Assembly: GCF_030287445.1 (NCBI RefSeq)
Contig: NZ_JASVWB010000002.1
Coordinates: forward strand, 4,650,001-4,714,000
Length of the DNA stretch: 64,000 nt
Origin: Streptomyces sp. ALI-76-A
Lineage (GTDB): Bacteria; Actinomycetota; Actinomycetes; Streptomycetales; Streptomycetaceae
Reading direction: 5' to 3'
Shown: positions 53,407 through 62,750 of the stretch, piece after piece
Layout of the letters: each line of letters starts with the position of its first letter
Position numbering within the stretch: the first letter of the stretch is position 1
The notes under the pieces: generated by a model
What the model was told of the DNA's origin: nothing
Database searches by the model: none
What the model saw: only the letters and a program-made list of their open reading frames with translations
Position numbers and translations under genes: made by a program

Positions 53407-54615
53407 GTGACCGTGGACAGCACTGCCGCGCGCACACCGCGACGCAGCGCAGGTACGACCGCTACAAGCACGGCCGGCAAGCGCGCGACCGCGAAGAAGC
53501 CGTCGGCGACCGCGAAGAAGGCGCCGGACGGCGAGCCTCAGCTCGTCCAGTTGCTGACGCCCGAGGGCAAGCGCGTCAAGAGCGCCGCCTACGACAAGTA
53601 CATCGCCGGCATCACACCGGAGGAGCTCCGCGGCCTGTACCGCGACATGGTGCTCACCCGCCGCTTCGACGCCGAGGCCACCTCCCTGCAACGCCAGGGC
53701 GAGCTGGGACTGTGGGCCTCGCTGCTCGGCCAGGAGGCCGCCCAGATCGGCTCCGGTCGCGCCACCCGCGCGGACGACTACGTCTTCCCGACCTACCGGG
53801 AGCACGGCGTCGCCTGGTGCCGCGGCGTCGACCCGGCCAACCTGCTCGGCATGTTCCGCGGCGTGAACAACGGCGGCTGGGACCCGAACAGCAACAACTT
53901 CCACCTGTACACGATCGTCATCGGTTCGCAGACCCTGCACGCCACCGGCTACGCGATGGGCGTCGCCAAGGACGGCGCGGACAGCGCGGTGATCGCCTAC
54001 TTCGGCGACGGCGCCTCCAGCCAGGGTGACGTCGCTGAATCGTTCACCTTCTCCGCGGTCTACAACGCCCCGGTGGTGTTCTTCTGCCAGAACAACCAGT
54101 GGGCCATCTCCGAGCCCACCGAGAAGCAGACCCGCGTCCCGCTCTACCAGCGTGCGCAGGGCTACGGCTTCCCCGGCGTCCGCGTCGACGGCAACGACGT
54201 ACTGGCCTGCCTCGCGGTGACCAAGTGGGCGCTGGAGCGCGCTCGCGGCGGCGAGGGCCCGACCCTGGTCGAGGCGTACACGTACCGCATGGGCGCCCAC
54301 ACCACCTCCGACGACCCCACCCGCTACCGCCACGACGACGAGCGGGTCGCCTGGGAGGCGAAGGACCCGATCCTGCGCCTTCGCCGGTACCTGGAGGCCT
54401 CGAACCACACGGACGAGGCATTCTTCGCGGAACTGGAGACGGAGAGCGAGGCGTTGGGCAGGCGAGTACGCGAAGCGGTCCGGTCCATGCCGGACCCCGA
54501 CCGCTTCGCCATCTTCGAGCACGCGTATGCGGACGGGCACACGCTCGTCGACGAGGAGCGAGCGCAGTTCGCCGCCTACCAGGCGTCGTTCGCCGAGGAA
54601 GAGGGGGGTAACTGA
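53407..54615 (+). CDS. 2-oxoacid dehydrogenase E1 alpha subunit (second cluster)
   Basis: This 402-residue protein has an N-terminal Lys/Ala/Thr-rich extension (about 1-45: AGKRATAKKPSATAKKAPDG), the E1 core QRQGELGLWASLLGQEA and the thiamine diphosphate motif GDGASSQGDVAESFTFSA ending near NN (CQNNQWAIS). It forms a decarboxylating E1 with the next gene. By order it matches the second branched-chain cluster of Streptomyces. A pyruvate or acetoin role cannot be excluded. GTG start with GGAGGAG upstream. Confidence 0.9.
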   Translation: MTVDSTAARTPRRSAGTTATSTAGKRATAKKPSATAKKAPDGEPQLVQLLTPEGKRVKSAAYDKYIAGITPEELRGLYRDMVLTRRFDAEATSLQRQGELGLWASLLGQEAAQIGSGRATRADDYVFPTYREHGVAWCRGVDPANLLGMFRGVNNGGWDPNSNNFHLYTIVIGSQTLHATGYAMGVAKDGADSAVIAYFGDGASSQGDVAESFTFSAVYNAPVVFFCQNNQWAISEPTEKQTRVPLYQRAQGYGFPGVRVDGNDVLACLAVTKWALERARGGEGPTLVEAYTYRMGAHTTSDDPTRYRHDDERVAWEAKDPILRLRRYLEASNHTDEAFFAELETESEALGRRVREAVRSMPDPDRFAIFEHAYADGHTLVDEERAQFAAYQASFAEEEGGN

Positions 54616-54616
54616 C

Positions 54617-55639
54617 ATGGCCGGCACCGTGACATCCGAGGCCGCGACGCACAGGGCCGCGACAACGACGACCATGGCGCTCGCGAAGGCGATCAACGAA
54701 TCGCTGCGCACCGCCCTGGAGGCCGACCCCAAGGTCCTGGTCATGGGCGAGGACGTCGGCAAGCTCGGCGGCGTCTTCCGCGTGACGGACGGCCTGCAGA
54801 AGGACTTCGGCGAGAGCCGGGTGATCGACACCCCCCTCGCCGAGTCCGGCATCGTCGGCACGGCGATCGGCCTCGCCCTGCGCGGCTACCGTCCGGTCGT
54901 GGAGATCCAGTTCGACGGGTTCGTCTTCCCGGCCTACGACCAGATCGTCACCCAGCTCGCGAAGATGCACGCGCGCTCCCTGGGCAAGGTCAAGCTGCCG
55001 GTCGTCGTCCGCATCCCCTACGGCGGCGGCATCGGCGCGGTGGAGCACCACTCCGAGTCCCCGGAGTCACTGTTCGCGCACGTGGCGGGCCTGAAGGTGG
55101 TCTCCCCGTCCAACTCGTCGGACGCCTACTGGATGCTCCAGCAGGCCATCCAGAGCGACGACCCGGTGATCTTCTTCGAGCCCAAGCGCCGCTACTGGGA
55201 CAAGTCCGAGGTCAGCAAGGAGACCATCCCGGACCCGCTGCACACGGCGCGCGTGGTCCGCGAGGGCAGCGACCTGACTCTCGTCGCCTACGGCCCGATG
55301 GTGAAGCTCTGCCAGGAGGTGGCCGACGCCGCCGCCGAGGAGGGCAAGTCCCTGGAGGTCCTGGACCTGCGCTCGGTGTCCCCGCTGGACTTCGACTCCA
55401 TCCAGGCGTCGGTGGAGAAGACCCGCCGCCTGGTCGTGGTCCACGAGGCACCGGTGTTCTTCGGCTCGGGCGCGGAGATCGCCGCCCGGATCACGGAGCG
55501 CTGCTTCTACCACCTGGAGGCTCCGGTGCTCAGGGTCGGCGGCTATCACGCCCCGTACCCGCCGGCCCGCCTGGAGGAGGAGTACCTGCCGGGCCTGGAC
55601 CGGGTGCTCGACACCGTCGACCGTGCCCTGGCGTACTGA
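54617..55639 (+). CDS. 2-oxoacid dehydrogenase E1 beta subunit (second cluster)
   Basis: This 340-residue protein has MGEDVGKLGGVFRVTDGL, DTPLAESGIVGTAIG, RIPYGGGIGAVEHHSES and VVVHEAPVFFGSGAEIA. It is closely related to the bkdB product at 37270-38274. The start is 1 bp after the E1 alpha stop. Confidence 0.92.
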   Translation: MAGTVTSEAATHRAATTTTMALAKAINESLRTALEADPKVLVMGEDVGKLGGVFRVTDGLQKDFGESRVIDTPLAESGIVGTAIGLALRGYRPVVEIQFDGFVFPAYDQIVTQLAKMHARSLGKVKLPVVVRIPYGGGIGAVEHHSESPESLFAHVAGLKVVSPSNSSDAYWMLQQAIQSDDPVIFFEPKRRYWDKSEVSKETIPDPLHTARVVREGSDLTLVAYGPMVKLCQEVADAAAEEGKSLEVLDLRSVSPLDFDSIQASVEKTRRLVVVHEAPVFFGSGAEIAARITERCFYHLEAPVLRVGGYHAPYPPARLEEEYLPGLDRVLDTVDRALAY

Positions 55640-55649
55640 GGAGAGGGTC

Positions 55650-57086
55650 GTGACGACGATGACGGAAGCGTCCGTACGCGAGTTCAGGATGCCGGACGTG
55701 GGCGAGGGGCTCACCGAGGCCGAGATCCTCAAGTGGTACGTCCAGCCCGGCGACACGGTGACCGACGGCCAGGTGGTCTGCGAGGTGGAGACCGCGAAGG
55801 CGGCGGTGGAACTGCCGATCCCCTACGACGGCGTCGTACGGGAACTCCGCTTCCCCGAGGGCACCACGGTGGACGTGGGCACCGCGATCATCGCGGTGGA
55901 CGTGGCGGGCGGCGGCGCGGCCGCCGTGGAGCCGGGGCCCGGGGTGCCGCAGCAGGAGGAGCCCCGGCAGGACGCCGGGCAGGGGCAGCCGAAGCCCCAG
56001 CAGTCCACGTCGGCGGGCTCCGGCCGCCAGCCGGTCCTGGTCGGCTACGGCGTGGCGGTCTCCTCGACCAAGCGGCGCCCCCGCAAGGGCCCGGAGATCC
56101 CGGTCCAGGAGGCGTCCACGGCCATCCAGGCGGAGCTGAACGGCCACGGGGGCGCGGCCGGCGCGGTCAGGGCCCGTCCGCTGGCCAAGCCGCCGGTGCG
56201 CAAGCTGGCCAAGGACCTGGGTGTCGACCTCGCGACGGTCGTCCCGTCCGGTCCGGACGGCATCATCACCCGCGAGGACGTGCACGCGGCGGTGGCTCCG
56301 CCGAAGCCGGCCCCCGAGCCGGTCGCGGAGCCCGCTGTGCCCGCCGTGTCCGCGCCCGTGGTGCCGGCCGTGCCGTCCGACGGGGCGCGTGAGACCCGCG
56401 TCCCGGTCAAGGGTGTCCGCAGGGCCACGGCGGCGGCGATGGTCGGCTCGGCGTTCACGGCGCCGCACGTGACGGAGTTCGTGACGGTCGACGTCACCCG
56501 GACGATGAAGCTGGTCGAGGAGCTCAAGCAGGACAAGGAGCTCCAGGGTCTGCGGGTCAACCCGCTGCTGCTGATCGCCAAGGCCCTGCTGGTCGCGATC
56601 CGGCGCCACCCGGACATCAACGCGTCCTGGGACGAGGCGAACCAGGAGATCGTGGTCAAGCACTACGTCAACCTGGGCATCGCGGCGGCCACCCCCCGCG
56701 GCCTGATCGTGCCGAACATCAAGGACGCCCACGCCAAGACCCTGCCGCAGCTGGCGCAGGCGCTGGGCGAGCTGGTGGCGACGGCACGCGAGGGCAGGAC
56801 GTCCCCGGCCGCGATGCAGGGCGGCACGGTGACGATCACCAACGTCGGCGTCTTCGGCGTCGACACGGGCACGCCGATCCTCAACCCCGGCGAGTCCGCG
56901 ATCCTCGCGGTCGGCTCGATCAAGCTCCAGCCGTGGGTGCACAAGGGCAAGGTGAAGCCCCGTCAGGTGACGACCCTGGCCCTCTCCTTCGACCACCGCC
57001 TGGTGGACGGGGAGCTGGGTTCGAAGGTCCTCGCGGACGTGGCGGCGATCCTGGAACAGCCGAAGCGGTTGATCACCTGGGCGTGA
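55650..57086 (+). CDS. Dihydrolipoamide acyltransferase E2 (second cluster)
   Basis: This 478-residue protein has a lipoyl domain with VETAKAAVEL, a peripheral-subunit-binding domain (ARPLAKPPVRKLAKDLGVDL), a Pro/Ala/Val linker and a catalytic domain with LSFDHRLVDG. GTG at 55650 has GAGGAGAGG 5 nt upstream. An ATG at 55659 is an alternative. No E3 gene follows. Confidence 0.92.
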   Translation: MTTMTEASVREFRMPDVGEGLTEAEILKWYVQPGDTVTDGQVVCEVETAKAAVELPIPYDGVVRELRFPEGTTVDVGTAIIAVDVAGGGAAAVEPGPGVPQQEEPRQDAGQGQPKPQQSTSAGSGRQPVLVGYGVAVSSTKRRPRKGPEIPVQEASTAIQAELNGHGGAAGAVRARPLAKPPVRKLAKDLGVDLATVVPSGPDGIITREDVHAAVAPPKPAPEPVAEPAVPAVSAPVVPAVPSDGARETRVPVKGVRRATAAAMVGSAFTAPHVTEFVTVDVTRTMKLVEELKQDKELQGLRVNPLLLIAKALLVAIRRHPDINASWDEANQEIVVKHYVNLGIAAATPRGLIVPNIKDAHAKTLPQLAQALGELVATAREGRTSPAAMQGGTVTITNVGVFGVDTGTPILNPGESAILAVGSIKLQPWVHKGKVKPRQVTTLALSFDHRLVDGELGSKVLADVAAILEQPKRLITWA

Positions 57087-57087
57087 G

Positions 57088-57161
57088 GTGCCGGTGCCCC
57101 CGTCCCGGACGGGGGCACCGGCACAGGTGAAGGGCCCCTCGCCGGAAGCGAGGGGCCCTTC
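57088..57161. terminator. Tandem hairpins after the E2 gene
   Basis: Two perfect stems: 17 bp (57088-57104 and 57108-57124) and 14 bp (57129-57142 and 57148-57161), between convergent E2 and DD-peptidase genes. Confidence 0.88.
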
Positions 57162-57194
57162 ATCCGTGTGGTCCGCGAACGACGTGTGCCGTTG

Positions 57195-58196
57195 TCAGCC
57201 CAGCCTGGCGAAGCCGTAGTTGAGCAGCTTCTTCGCGTCCGTCTCCCGCTGGGTCGCGCTGGTGGAGGAGAGGACCGTGCCGTAGACCGTCTTGCCGTTG
57301 CGGGTGGCGGCGAAGACGAGGCAGTACCCGGCCTCGGAGCCGGAGCCGGTCTTCACGCCGATGGCGCCGCTGTAGTTGCTGAGCAGGGTGTTGGTGTTCT
57401 TCCACGTGGCCATCGTGCGGGTGCTGCCCGTCTTGGTGATGGTCTTCGCGGTGTACGCCTTCGTCTTCACGATCGTGCGGAACGAGGAGTTCTTCATCGC
57501 GCTGCTGGCGAGCTTCGTCAGGTCCTTCGGCGTGGAGTAGTTCGCTCCGTTGCCGATGCCGTCGAACGAGTCGAAGTGCGTGTTCGTCAGCCCGAGGCTC
57601 TTCGCGTTGGCGTTCATCTTGCCGATGAACGACTTGACGCGGGCGGCGCGCGTGGTGCCCGAGCCGAACTTGTCGGCCAGCGCGTACGCGGCGTCGCAGC
57701 CCGAGGGCAGCATCAGCCCGTACAGGAGCTGGCGGACGGTGACCTTGTCACCGACGATCAGCCGGGCGGACGAGGCGCCCTTCGACACGATGTAGTCGCT
57801 GTACGCCTTCTGGATCGTCACCTTGGCGTCGAGGTTCAGGTTCGGCTGCGCCAGGACGACCTTCGCGGTCATGATCTTCGTCGTGGAGCCGGTGGAACGC
57901 CTCGTGGTCGCGGCCTTGCTGTACAGACCTGCGCCGTTCGCGTTGTTCATCACGTAGCCGCCCTTGGCGGCGATCGTCGGCGCGGCGACGGCCTGCGCGG
58001 GGGCCGCGGTGAGGGCTCCGGTCGTGAGCACGGCGCCGACGGTCACGGTGACAGCGGCGGCTCGGCGGAAGCGGGCGACCTTGAAGCCGCCCTTGATGCC
58101 GGTTATCAACTGAGATACCCCGATTGTCTCGAATGCCCGTGAAATGCGGCCGGGTTGACGTGTGGCGAGGAAAGTGGGGCCGCAGGTGTGTGACAT
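57195..58196 (-). CDS. D-alanyl-D-alanine peptidase of the Streptomyces K15 type
   Basis: This 333-residue protein has a long N-terminus, a signal peptide (VARFRRAAAVTVTVGAVLTT, AQA cleavage) and a penicillin-binding domain with RRSTGSTTKIMTAKVVL (SxxK), LMLPSGCDAAYAL and IGVKTGSG. The SGC triad in place of SxN is the mark of the K15 DD-transpeptidase. It trims or cross-links wall peptides outside the cell. The ATG at 58196 is chosen. A TTG near 58109 just before the signal peptide is an alternative. Confidence 0.88.
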   Translation of the reverse strand: MSHTCGPTFLATRQPGRISRAFETIGVSQLITGIKGGFKVARFRRAAAVTVTVGAVLTTGALTAAPAQAVAAPTIAAKGGYVMNNANGAGLYSKAATTRRSTGSTTKIMTAKVVLAQPNLNLDAKVTIQKAYSDYIVSKGASSARLIVGDKVTVRQLLYGLMLPSGCDAAYALADKFGSGTTRAARVKSFIGKMNANAKSLGLTNTHFDSFDGIGNGANYSTPKDLTKLASSAMKNSSFRTIVKTKAYTAKTITKTGSTRTMATWKNTNTLLSNYSGAIGVKTGSGSEAGYCLVFAATRNGKTVYGTVLSSTSATQRETDAKKLLNYGFARLG

Positions 58197-58344
58197 GTAA
58201 CTAGCACAGAAGGTTGTGCTGTTGCTGGGCCGGGGTGGGGATCTTTGCCGGAAGGTGCCCCTTTCGTGTGACGCGGCACCCGCCACTGTCCCGTATGCCG
58301 GACGAGCCGCCGTCATGGGTACGTGTTGTATCTATGATGTCCGC

Positions 58345-58995
58345 ATGAGTCTGGCCGTGAAGCACCCTCCCGCCGCCGACCGTGTCTACACCCACGTCAA
58401 GCAGGGCGTTCTCGACCGCCGTTACGAAGGCGGCACCCTCCTCACCGAGGGCGAGCTCGCCGAGGCCGTCGGCGTCTCCCGGACTCCCGTACGGGAAGCG
58501 CTGCTCCGGCTGGAGGTGGAAGGGCTGCTCAAGCTCTACCCGAAGAAGGGAGCGCTCGTCCTGCCCGTCTCCGCCCAGGAGATCAAGGACGTCGTCGAGA
58601 CCCGCTTCCTGGTCGAGGAGCACGCGGCGCGCAAGGCCGTACCGCCGCCCGCCGGGCTCATCGAGCGGCTGGAGGCGCTGCTGGCCAGGCAGAAGGAGCA
58701 GGCCGCCGCCGGCGACCTCGCGGGGGCCGCCGTCACCGACCGCAGCTTCCACGCCGAGATCGTCCGCAGCGGCGGCAACGAGATCCTCTCCCGGCTCTAC
58801 GACCAACTCCGCGACCGGCAGCTGCGCATGGGCGTCGCCATCCTGCACTCCCACCCCGACCGGGTGGCCAAGACCCTGACCGAGCACGAGGAGATTCTCG
58901 ACGCGCTGCGCTCCGGGGATCCGGAGGTCGCGGTCGACGTCGTCCACCGGCACGTCGGCTGGTTCGCGCACCTGGCGCGGGGTGAGGTGCGATGA
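58345..58995 (+). CDS. GntR-family regulator (FadR type)
   Basis: This 216-residue protein has an HTH (RRYEGGTLLTEGELAEAVGV, SRTPVREALLRLEVEGLLKL) and a FadR-like C-terminal helical domain with RSFHAEIVRSGG and ILHSHPDRVAKTLTEHEEIL. ATG at 58345. It overlaps the MFS gene by 4 bp (ATGA) and probably controls it. Confidence 0.92.
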   Translation: MSLAVKHPPAADRVYTHVKQGVLDRRYEGGTLLTEGELAEAVGVSRTPVREALLRLEVEGLLKLYPKKGALVLPVSAQEIKDVVETRFLVEEHAARKAVPPPAGLIERLEALLARQKEQAAAGDLAGAAVTDRSFHAEIVRSGGNEILSRLYDQLRDRQLRMGVAILHSHPDRVAKTLTEHEEILDALRSGDPEVAVDVVHRHVGWFAHLARGEVR

Positions 58996-60293
58996 GTTCG
59001 TCGTCCGTCACCGTGCCGGGTGACCCGCCCGGCGGCCGGCGCGCGATGGCCGTGTGGGGCGTCGGCGTCTCCGTCTACTTCGTCGCCGTCATCTTCCGTA
59101 CGTCCCTGGGGGTCGCCGGCCTCGACGCGGCCGACCGCTTCCAGGTGAACGCCTCGGCGCTGTCGACCTTCTCCATCCTCCAGCTCCTGGTCTACGCGGG
59201 CATGCAGATACCCGTCGGTCTGCTGGTCGACCGGCTCGGCACGAAGAAGGTGCTGGCCCTGGGCGCGGTCCTCTTCACGGTCGGGCAGCTCGGGTTCGCC
59301 TTCTCCCCGTCGTACGGCATGGCCCTCGCCTCGCGCGCGCTGCTGGGCTGCGGCGACGCCATGACCTTCATCGCCGTGCTGCGGCTCGGCTCCCGGTGGT
59401 TCCCGGCCCGGCGCGGCCCGATGGTCGCTCAGTCCGCGGGGCTGATCGGCATGGCGGGCAACCTGGTGTCCACCCTCGTCCTGGCGCGGCTGCTGCACGG
59501 CGTCGGCTGGACGGCGGCCTTCGCGGGCAGCGCGCTCGCCGGAGCCGTCGTCCTGGTGCTTCTGCTGCTGTTCCTGAAGGACCACCCCGCGGGGTACGAG
59601 CCGCAGCCGTTCCCGCACCAGGGGGTGAAGTACGTGCGCCGGCAGATCGCCGCGTCCTGGCGTGAGCCGGGGACGCGGATGGGGCTGTGGGTGCACTTCA
59701 CGACCCAGTTCCCGGCGATGGTGTTCCTGCTGCTGTGGGGGCTGCCCTACCTGGTCGAGGCGCAGGGACTGTCGCGGGCCACGGCGGGGGAGCTGCTGAC
59801 ACTCGTCGTGCTGTCGAACATGGTGATCGGGCTGGTGTACGGGCAGGTCATCGCCCGGCACCACGGGGCCCGGCTGCCCCTGGCGCTGGGCACCGTGGGG
59901 GCGACGGCGCTGATGTGGGCGGTGACGCTGGCGTACCCCGGCGAGCACGTGCCCATGTGGCTGTTGATCACGCTGTGCGCGGTGATGGGGGCGTGCGGGC
60001 CCGCGTCGATGATCGGGTTCGACTTCGCGCGGCCGGCGAATCCGCCGGAGCGGCAGGGGACCGCCTCCGGGATCACCAACATGGGCGGCTTCGTCGCCTC
60101 GATGACGACGCTGTTCGCGATCGGGGTGCTGCTGGACGCGACCGGGGACGACTACCGCGTCGCGTTCTCGGCGATGTTCGTGCTCCAGGCGGTCGGGGTC
60201 GGCCAGATCCTGCGGCTGCGCGGGCGCACGGCCCGGCGGGAACGGGAACGGCTGGTCGCCAGCCGGGTGGAGACGGTGCACGTCCCCGCGTAG
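58992..60293 (+). CDS. MFS transporter
   Basis: This 433-residue protein has 12 hydrophobic segments, with the MFS loop GLLVDRLGTKKVLALGAVLF between helices 2 and 3. It probably takes up or exports an organic acid or a related compound. It is coupled to the GntR gene. The substrate is not clear. Confidence 0.9.
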   Translation: MSSSSVTVPGDPPGGRRAMAVWGVGVSVYFVAVIFRTSLGVAGLDAADRFQVNASALSTFSILQLLVYAGMQIPVGLLVDRLGTKKVLALGAVLFTVGQLGFAFSPSYGMALASRALLGCGDAMTFIAVLRLGSRWFPARRGPMVAQSAGLIGMAGNLVSTLVLARLLHGVGWTAAFAGSALAGAVVLVLLLLFLKDHPAGYEPQPFPHQGVKYVRRQIAASWREPGTRMGLWVHFTTQFPAMVFLLLWGLPYLVEAQGLSRATAGELLTLVVLSNMVIGLVYGQVIARHHGARLPLALGTVGATALMWAVTLAYPGEHVPMWLLITLCAVMGACGPASMIGFDFARPANPPERQGTASGITNMGGFVASMTTLFAIGVLLDATGDDYRVAFSAMFVLQAVGVGQILRLRGRTARRERERLVASRVETVHVPA

Positions 60294-60423
60294 CGGCCGG
60301 CGTCGGCGCGGGCGTTCCGGGGGCCACCGCCCCCAGCGCACCGCCCCGGCCCGTACGGCCCTGCCCTCCCACCGTGTCCGCCCAACGGACAGGCCGAGCG
60401 CACCGACCGGCCCTGCCGTCCCG

Positions 60424-61248
60424 CTACGGCGTCACGGAGAAGTTCCGCAGGATCGCACCGGTGAGCGCCGGATCCCCCTCCGCCTTCACGCGGTCCGCCG
60501 CCTGCTCCGGGGTCACGCGCCCGCAGGCCAGCCGGACGTAGGTCTCCCAGTCGAGGCTCAGGGTGGCGGCGGGGCCCAGCGCCGGGGTGGACTCGAGCGT
60601 GCCGCGGCCCTGGATGTCGACGCGGATGGTGCGCAGGAACTCGATGGGCCCGTGCACGTCGAAGACGACCGCCGAGCTGCGCGGGGCGTCGGCCTTGACC
60701 GCGACGACGTCGGGGAGCGCGGCGAGCAGCACGTCACGGGCGATGTGCGCGCCGGGGGAGTCGAGGTTGCCGGGGTGGCCCAGCGCGGTGCGCAGGTCCT
60801 GTTCGTGCACCCACACGTTGAACGCGTGGCTGCGCATGGCGTCCTCGAGGGTGAGTTCCGTGCCCAGCGGGCCGCGCACCTTGGTGCCCGGGTCGCGCGA
60901 CTCGTTGCGCAGCTGGCGGTTGCGGCGGATGACCACGTACTCCAGCTCGGAGGTCATCTCGGGCGCGGTGTGGTGGCGCCGGACGTCGACCTGCATCTCC
61001 ATGTAGCGCTGGTGGTCGTTGGTGACGTGGAACAGGTCGCGCGGCAGGGTGTGGATGGGGCGCGGGTCGCCGAGCATCTCGCAGTCCAGGCCGATGACGT
61101 GGGAGACCACGTCCCGCACCGACCAGCCGGGGCATGGGGTGCGCCGGTTCCACTCCCCCTCCACGAGCGGCAGTACCAGCTCGGATATCGCGTCGATGGA
61201 GTGGGTCCAGGCGTCGGCGTAGGGCTGGAGAGTGGGATGCAGACTCAC
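60424..61248 (-). CDS. Maleylpyruvate isomerase-family mycothiol-dependent enzyme
   Basis: This 274-residue protein has a DinB-like N-terminal domain (HSIDAISELVLPLVEGEWNR, CPGWSVRDVVSHVIGLDCEM) with the His for metal binding, and a C-terminal SCP2-like domain (about 190-260). Such actinobacterial enzymes use mycothiol or related thiols for isomerisation or transfer. The substrate is unknown. GTG start. Confidence 0.88.
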   Translation of the reverse strand: MSLHPTLQPYADAWTHSIDAISELVLPLVEGEWNRRTPCPGWSVRDVVSHVIGLDCEMLGDPRPIHTLPRDLFHVTNDHQRYMEMQVDVRRHHTAPEMTSELEYVVIRRNRQLRNESRDPGTKVRGPLGTELTLEDAMRSHAFNVWVHEQDLRTALGHPGNLDSPGAHIARDVLLAALPDVVAVKADAPRSSAVVFDVHGPIEFLRTIRVDIQGRGTLESTPALGPAATLSLDWETYVRLACGRVTPEQAADRVKAEGDPALTGAILRNFSVTP

Positions 61249-61464
61249 GGAACGGGACCCCTCGGCGGTCGGTACTGGGCGGTTGTGACGGCGGCGTTGC
61301 CTGCGGGAGGTGGCTGTCGGCGGATGTCTTGGGAGTCCCCCGATTCGCGACTGCGCTCGAAGCGGGGGACCCCCAAGTTACGCTGCTCCAAGGCACCCCG
61401 GCAGTGCTTTCGTGTGACGATCGTAGGCCCGAGTGAACGGCTCGAATGCCAGGACGGTGGTAGT

Positions 61465-62259
61465 GTGCGCGCCTCTCTGATCCAAGTCGCCGTCGACGAC
61501 GGCGAATCGGCCGACTCCCGACGGCGGCGCGTGGCCGCCCTGGTACGAGGTCAGGCCGGAGCCGATCTCGTCGTGCTGCCGGAGTTGTGGACCACGGGAG
61601 CCTTCGCCTTCGAGGAGTTCGCACGCGAGGCCGAGCCGCTCGAAGGGCCCACCTACGAGGCCATGGCCAAGGCGGCGAGCGACGCGGGCGTATGGCTGCA
61701 CGCGGGCTCGATTCCCGAACGCGACCCCGAGGGGCCCCTCTACAACACCTCCCTCGTCTTCTCCCCCTCCGGCGACCTGGCCGCCGCCTACCGCAAGATC
61801 CACCGCTTCGGCTTCGACAAGGGCGAGGCCGTGCTGATGGGCGCGGGGAGCGAGCTGGTGACGGTCCGTCTGCCGGAGACGACCCTCGGTGTGGCCACCT
61901 GTTACGACCTCCGCTTCCCCGAACTCTTCCGCGGCCTCGTCGACGCCGGCGCCGAGACCCTGGTCATCCCCGCGGGCTGGCCGGAGCGCCGCCGGGCGCA
62001 CTGGACGCTGCTGGCTCAGGCGCGGGCGGTGGAGAACCAGGCGTTCGTGCTCGCGTGTGGAACGGCCGGGACGCACGCGGGGGTTCCGCAGGCGGGTCAC
62101 TCGATCGTGGTCGATCCGTGGGGCGAGGTCCTGGCGGAGGCGGGCGCCGGCGAGGAGACCCTCACCGTGCACCTCGACCCGGCGAAGGTCGCGACGACCC
62201 GGGAACAGTTCCCCGCCCTCAAGGACCGGATGCTCGGGCTGAGCGCCCCCGGCCGTTAG
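61465..62259 (+). CDS. Nitrilase-fold carbon-nitrogen hydrolase
   Basis: This 264-residue protein has the Glu-Lys-Cys triad: VLPELW, AYRKIHRFG and ATCYDLRFPELF. It is like omega-amidase or YafV-type hydrolases that deaminate alpha-keto acid amides. It starts at GTG. The 3' end overlaps the convergent LURP-one gene by 4 bp. Confidence 0.92.
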   Translation: MRASLIQVAVDDGESADSRRRRVAALVRGQAGADLVVLPELWTTGAFAFEEFAREAEPLEGPTYEAMAKAASDAGVWLHAGSIPERDPEGPLYNTSLVFSPSGDLAAAYRKIHRFGFDKGEAVLMGAGSELVTVRLPETTLGVATCYDLRFPELFRGLVDAGAETLVIPAGWPERRRAHWTLLAQARAVENQAFVLACGTAGTHAGVPQAGHSIVVDPWGEVLAEAGAGEETLTVHLDPAKVATTREQFPALKDRMLGLSAPGR

Positions 62260-62750
62260 CCCTCCCGCTCCTTCTCCGCCAGGTGGATCACGCACACCGC
62301 CACCGCGATCAGCAGCGCCGGGTCCGCGTCGTCCCGTACGACGTCGACGCCGTAGGTCTCGCGGACGCGCAGCCACCGGCGGGAGATCACGGCGAGGAGT
62401 TCGCCGTCGTACTCGACGGCGAACTCGCGGTCGAGGATCTTGCCGCTGACGTCGAGCTCGGTGCGGCCGTCCGCCAGGGCGACCCGGTAGTGGTTGCGCA
62501 GCAGCGACAGCCGCTTGCGCCGGATCGTCGCGAGCGGCTCGCCCTCGCGTTCGATCACCATGGTGTCCCTGAGGGCGAACATCTTCTGGCGGATGTCGAT
62601 GAGGACGCGCCCCTGCGTGTCCTTCAGCTCGAAGGTGTCCCGCAGCCGCATCGCCTTGCCGTCGACGAGGAACACCCGGTTGCCCTGGTCGTCCTCGATC
62701 CAGTAGTCGTCACCGATGCCGAGGAGCCGGTCGCGCACGAGGAATCTCAT
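62256..62750 (-). CDS. LURP-one/Tubby-C-like protein
   Basis: This 164-residue protein has the beta-rich core DYWIEDDQGNRVFLVDGKAM and LDVSGKILDREFAVEYDGEL, common in LURP-one-related and phospholipid scramblase-like proteins. The function is unknown. It is coupled to the GlxA-type gene by a 4-bp overlap (ATGA). Confidence 0.88.
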   Translation of the reverse strand: MRFLVRDRLLGIGDDYWIEDDQGNRVFLVDGKAMRLRDTFELKDTQGRVLIDIRQKMFALRDTMVIEREGEPLATIRRKRLSLLRNHYRVALADGRTELDVSGKILDREFAVEYDGELLAVISRRWLRVRETYGVDVVRDDADPALLIAVAVCVIHLAEKEREG

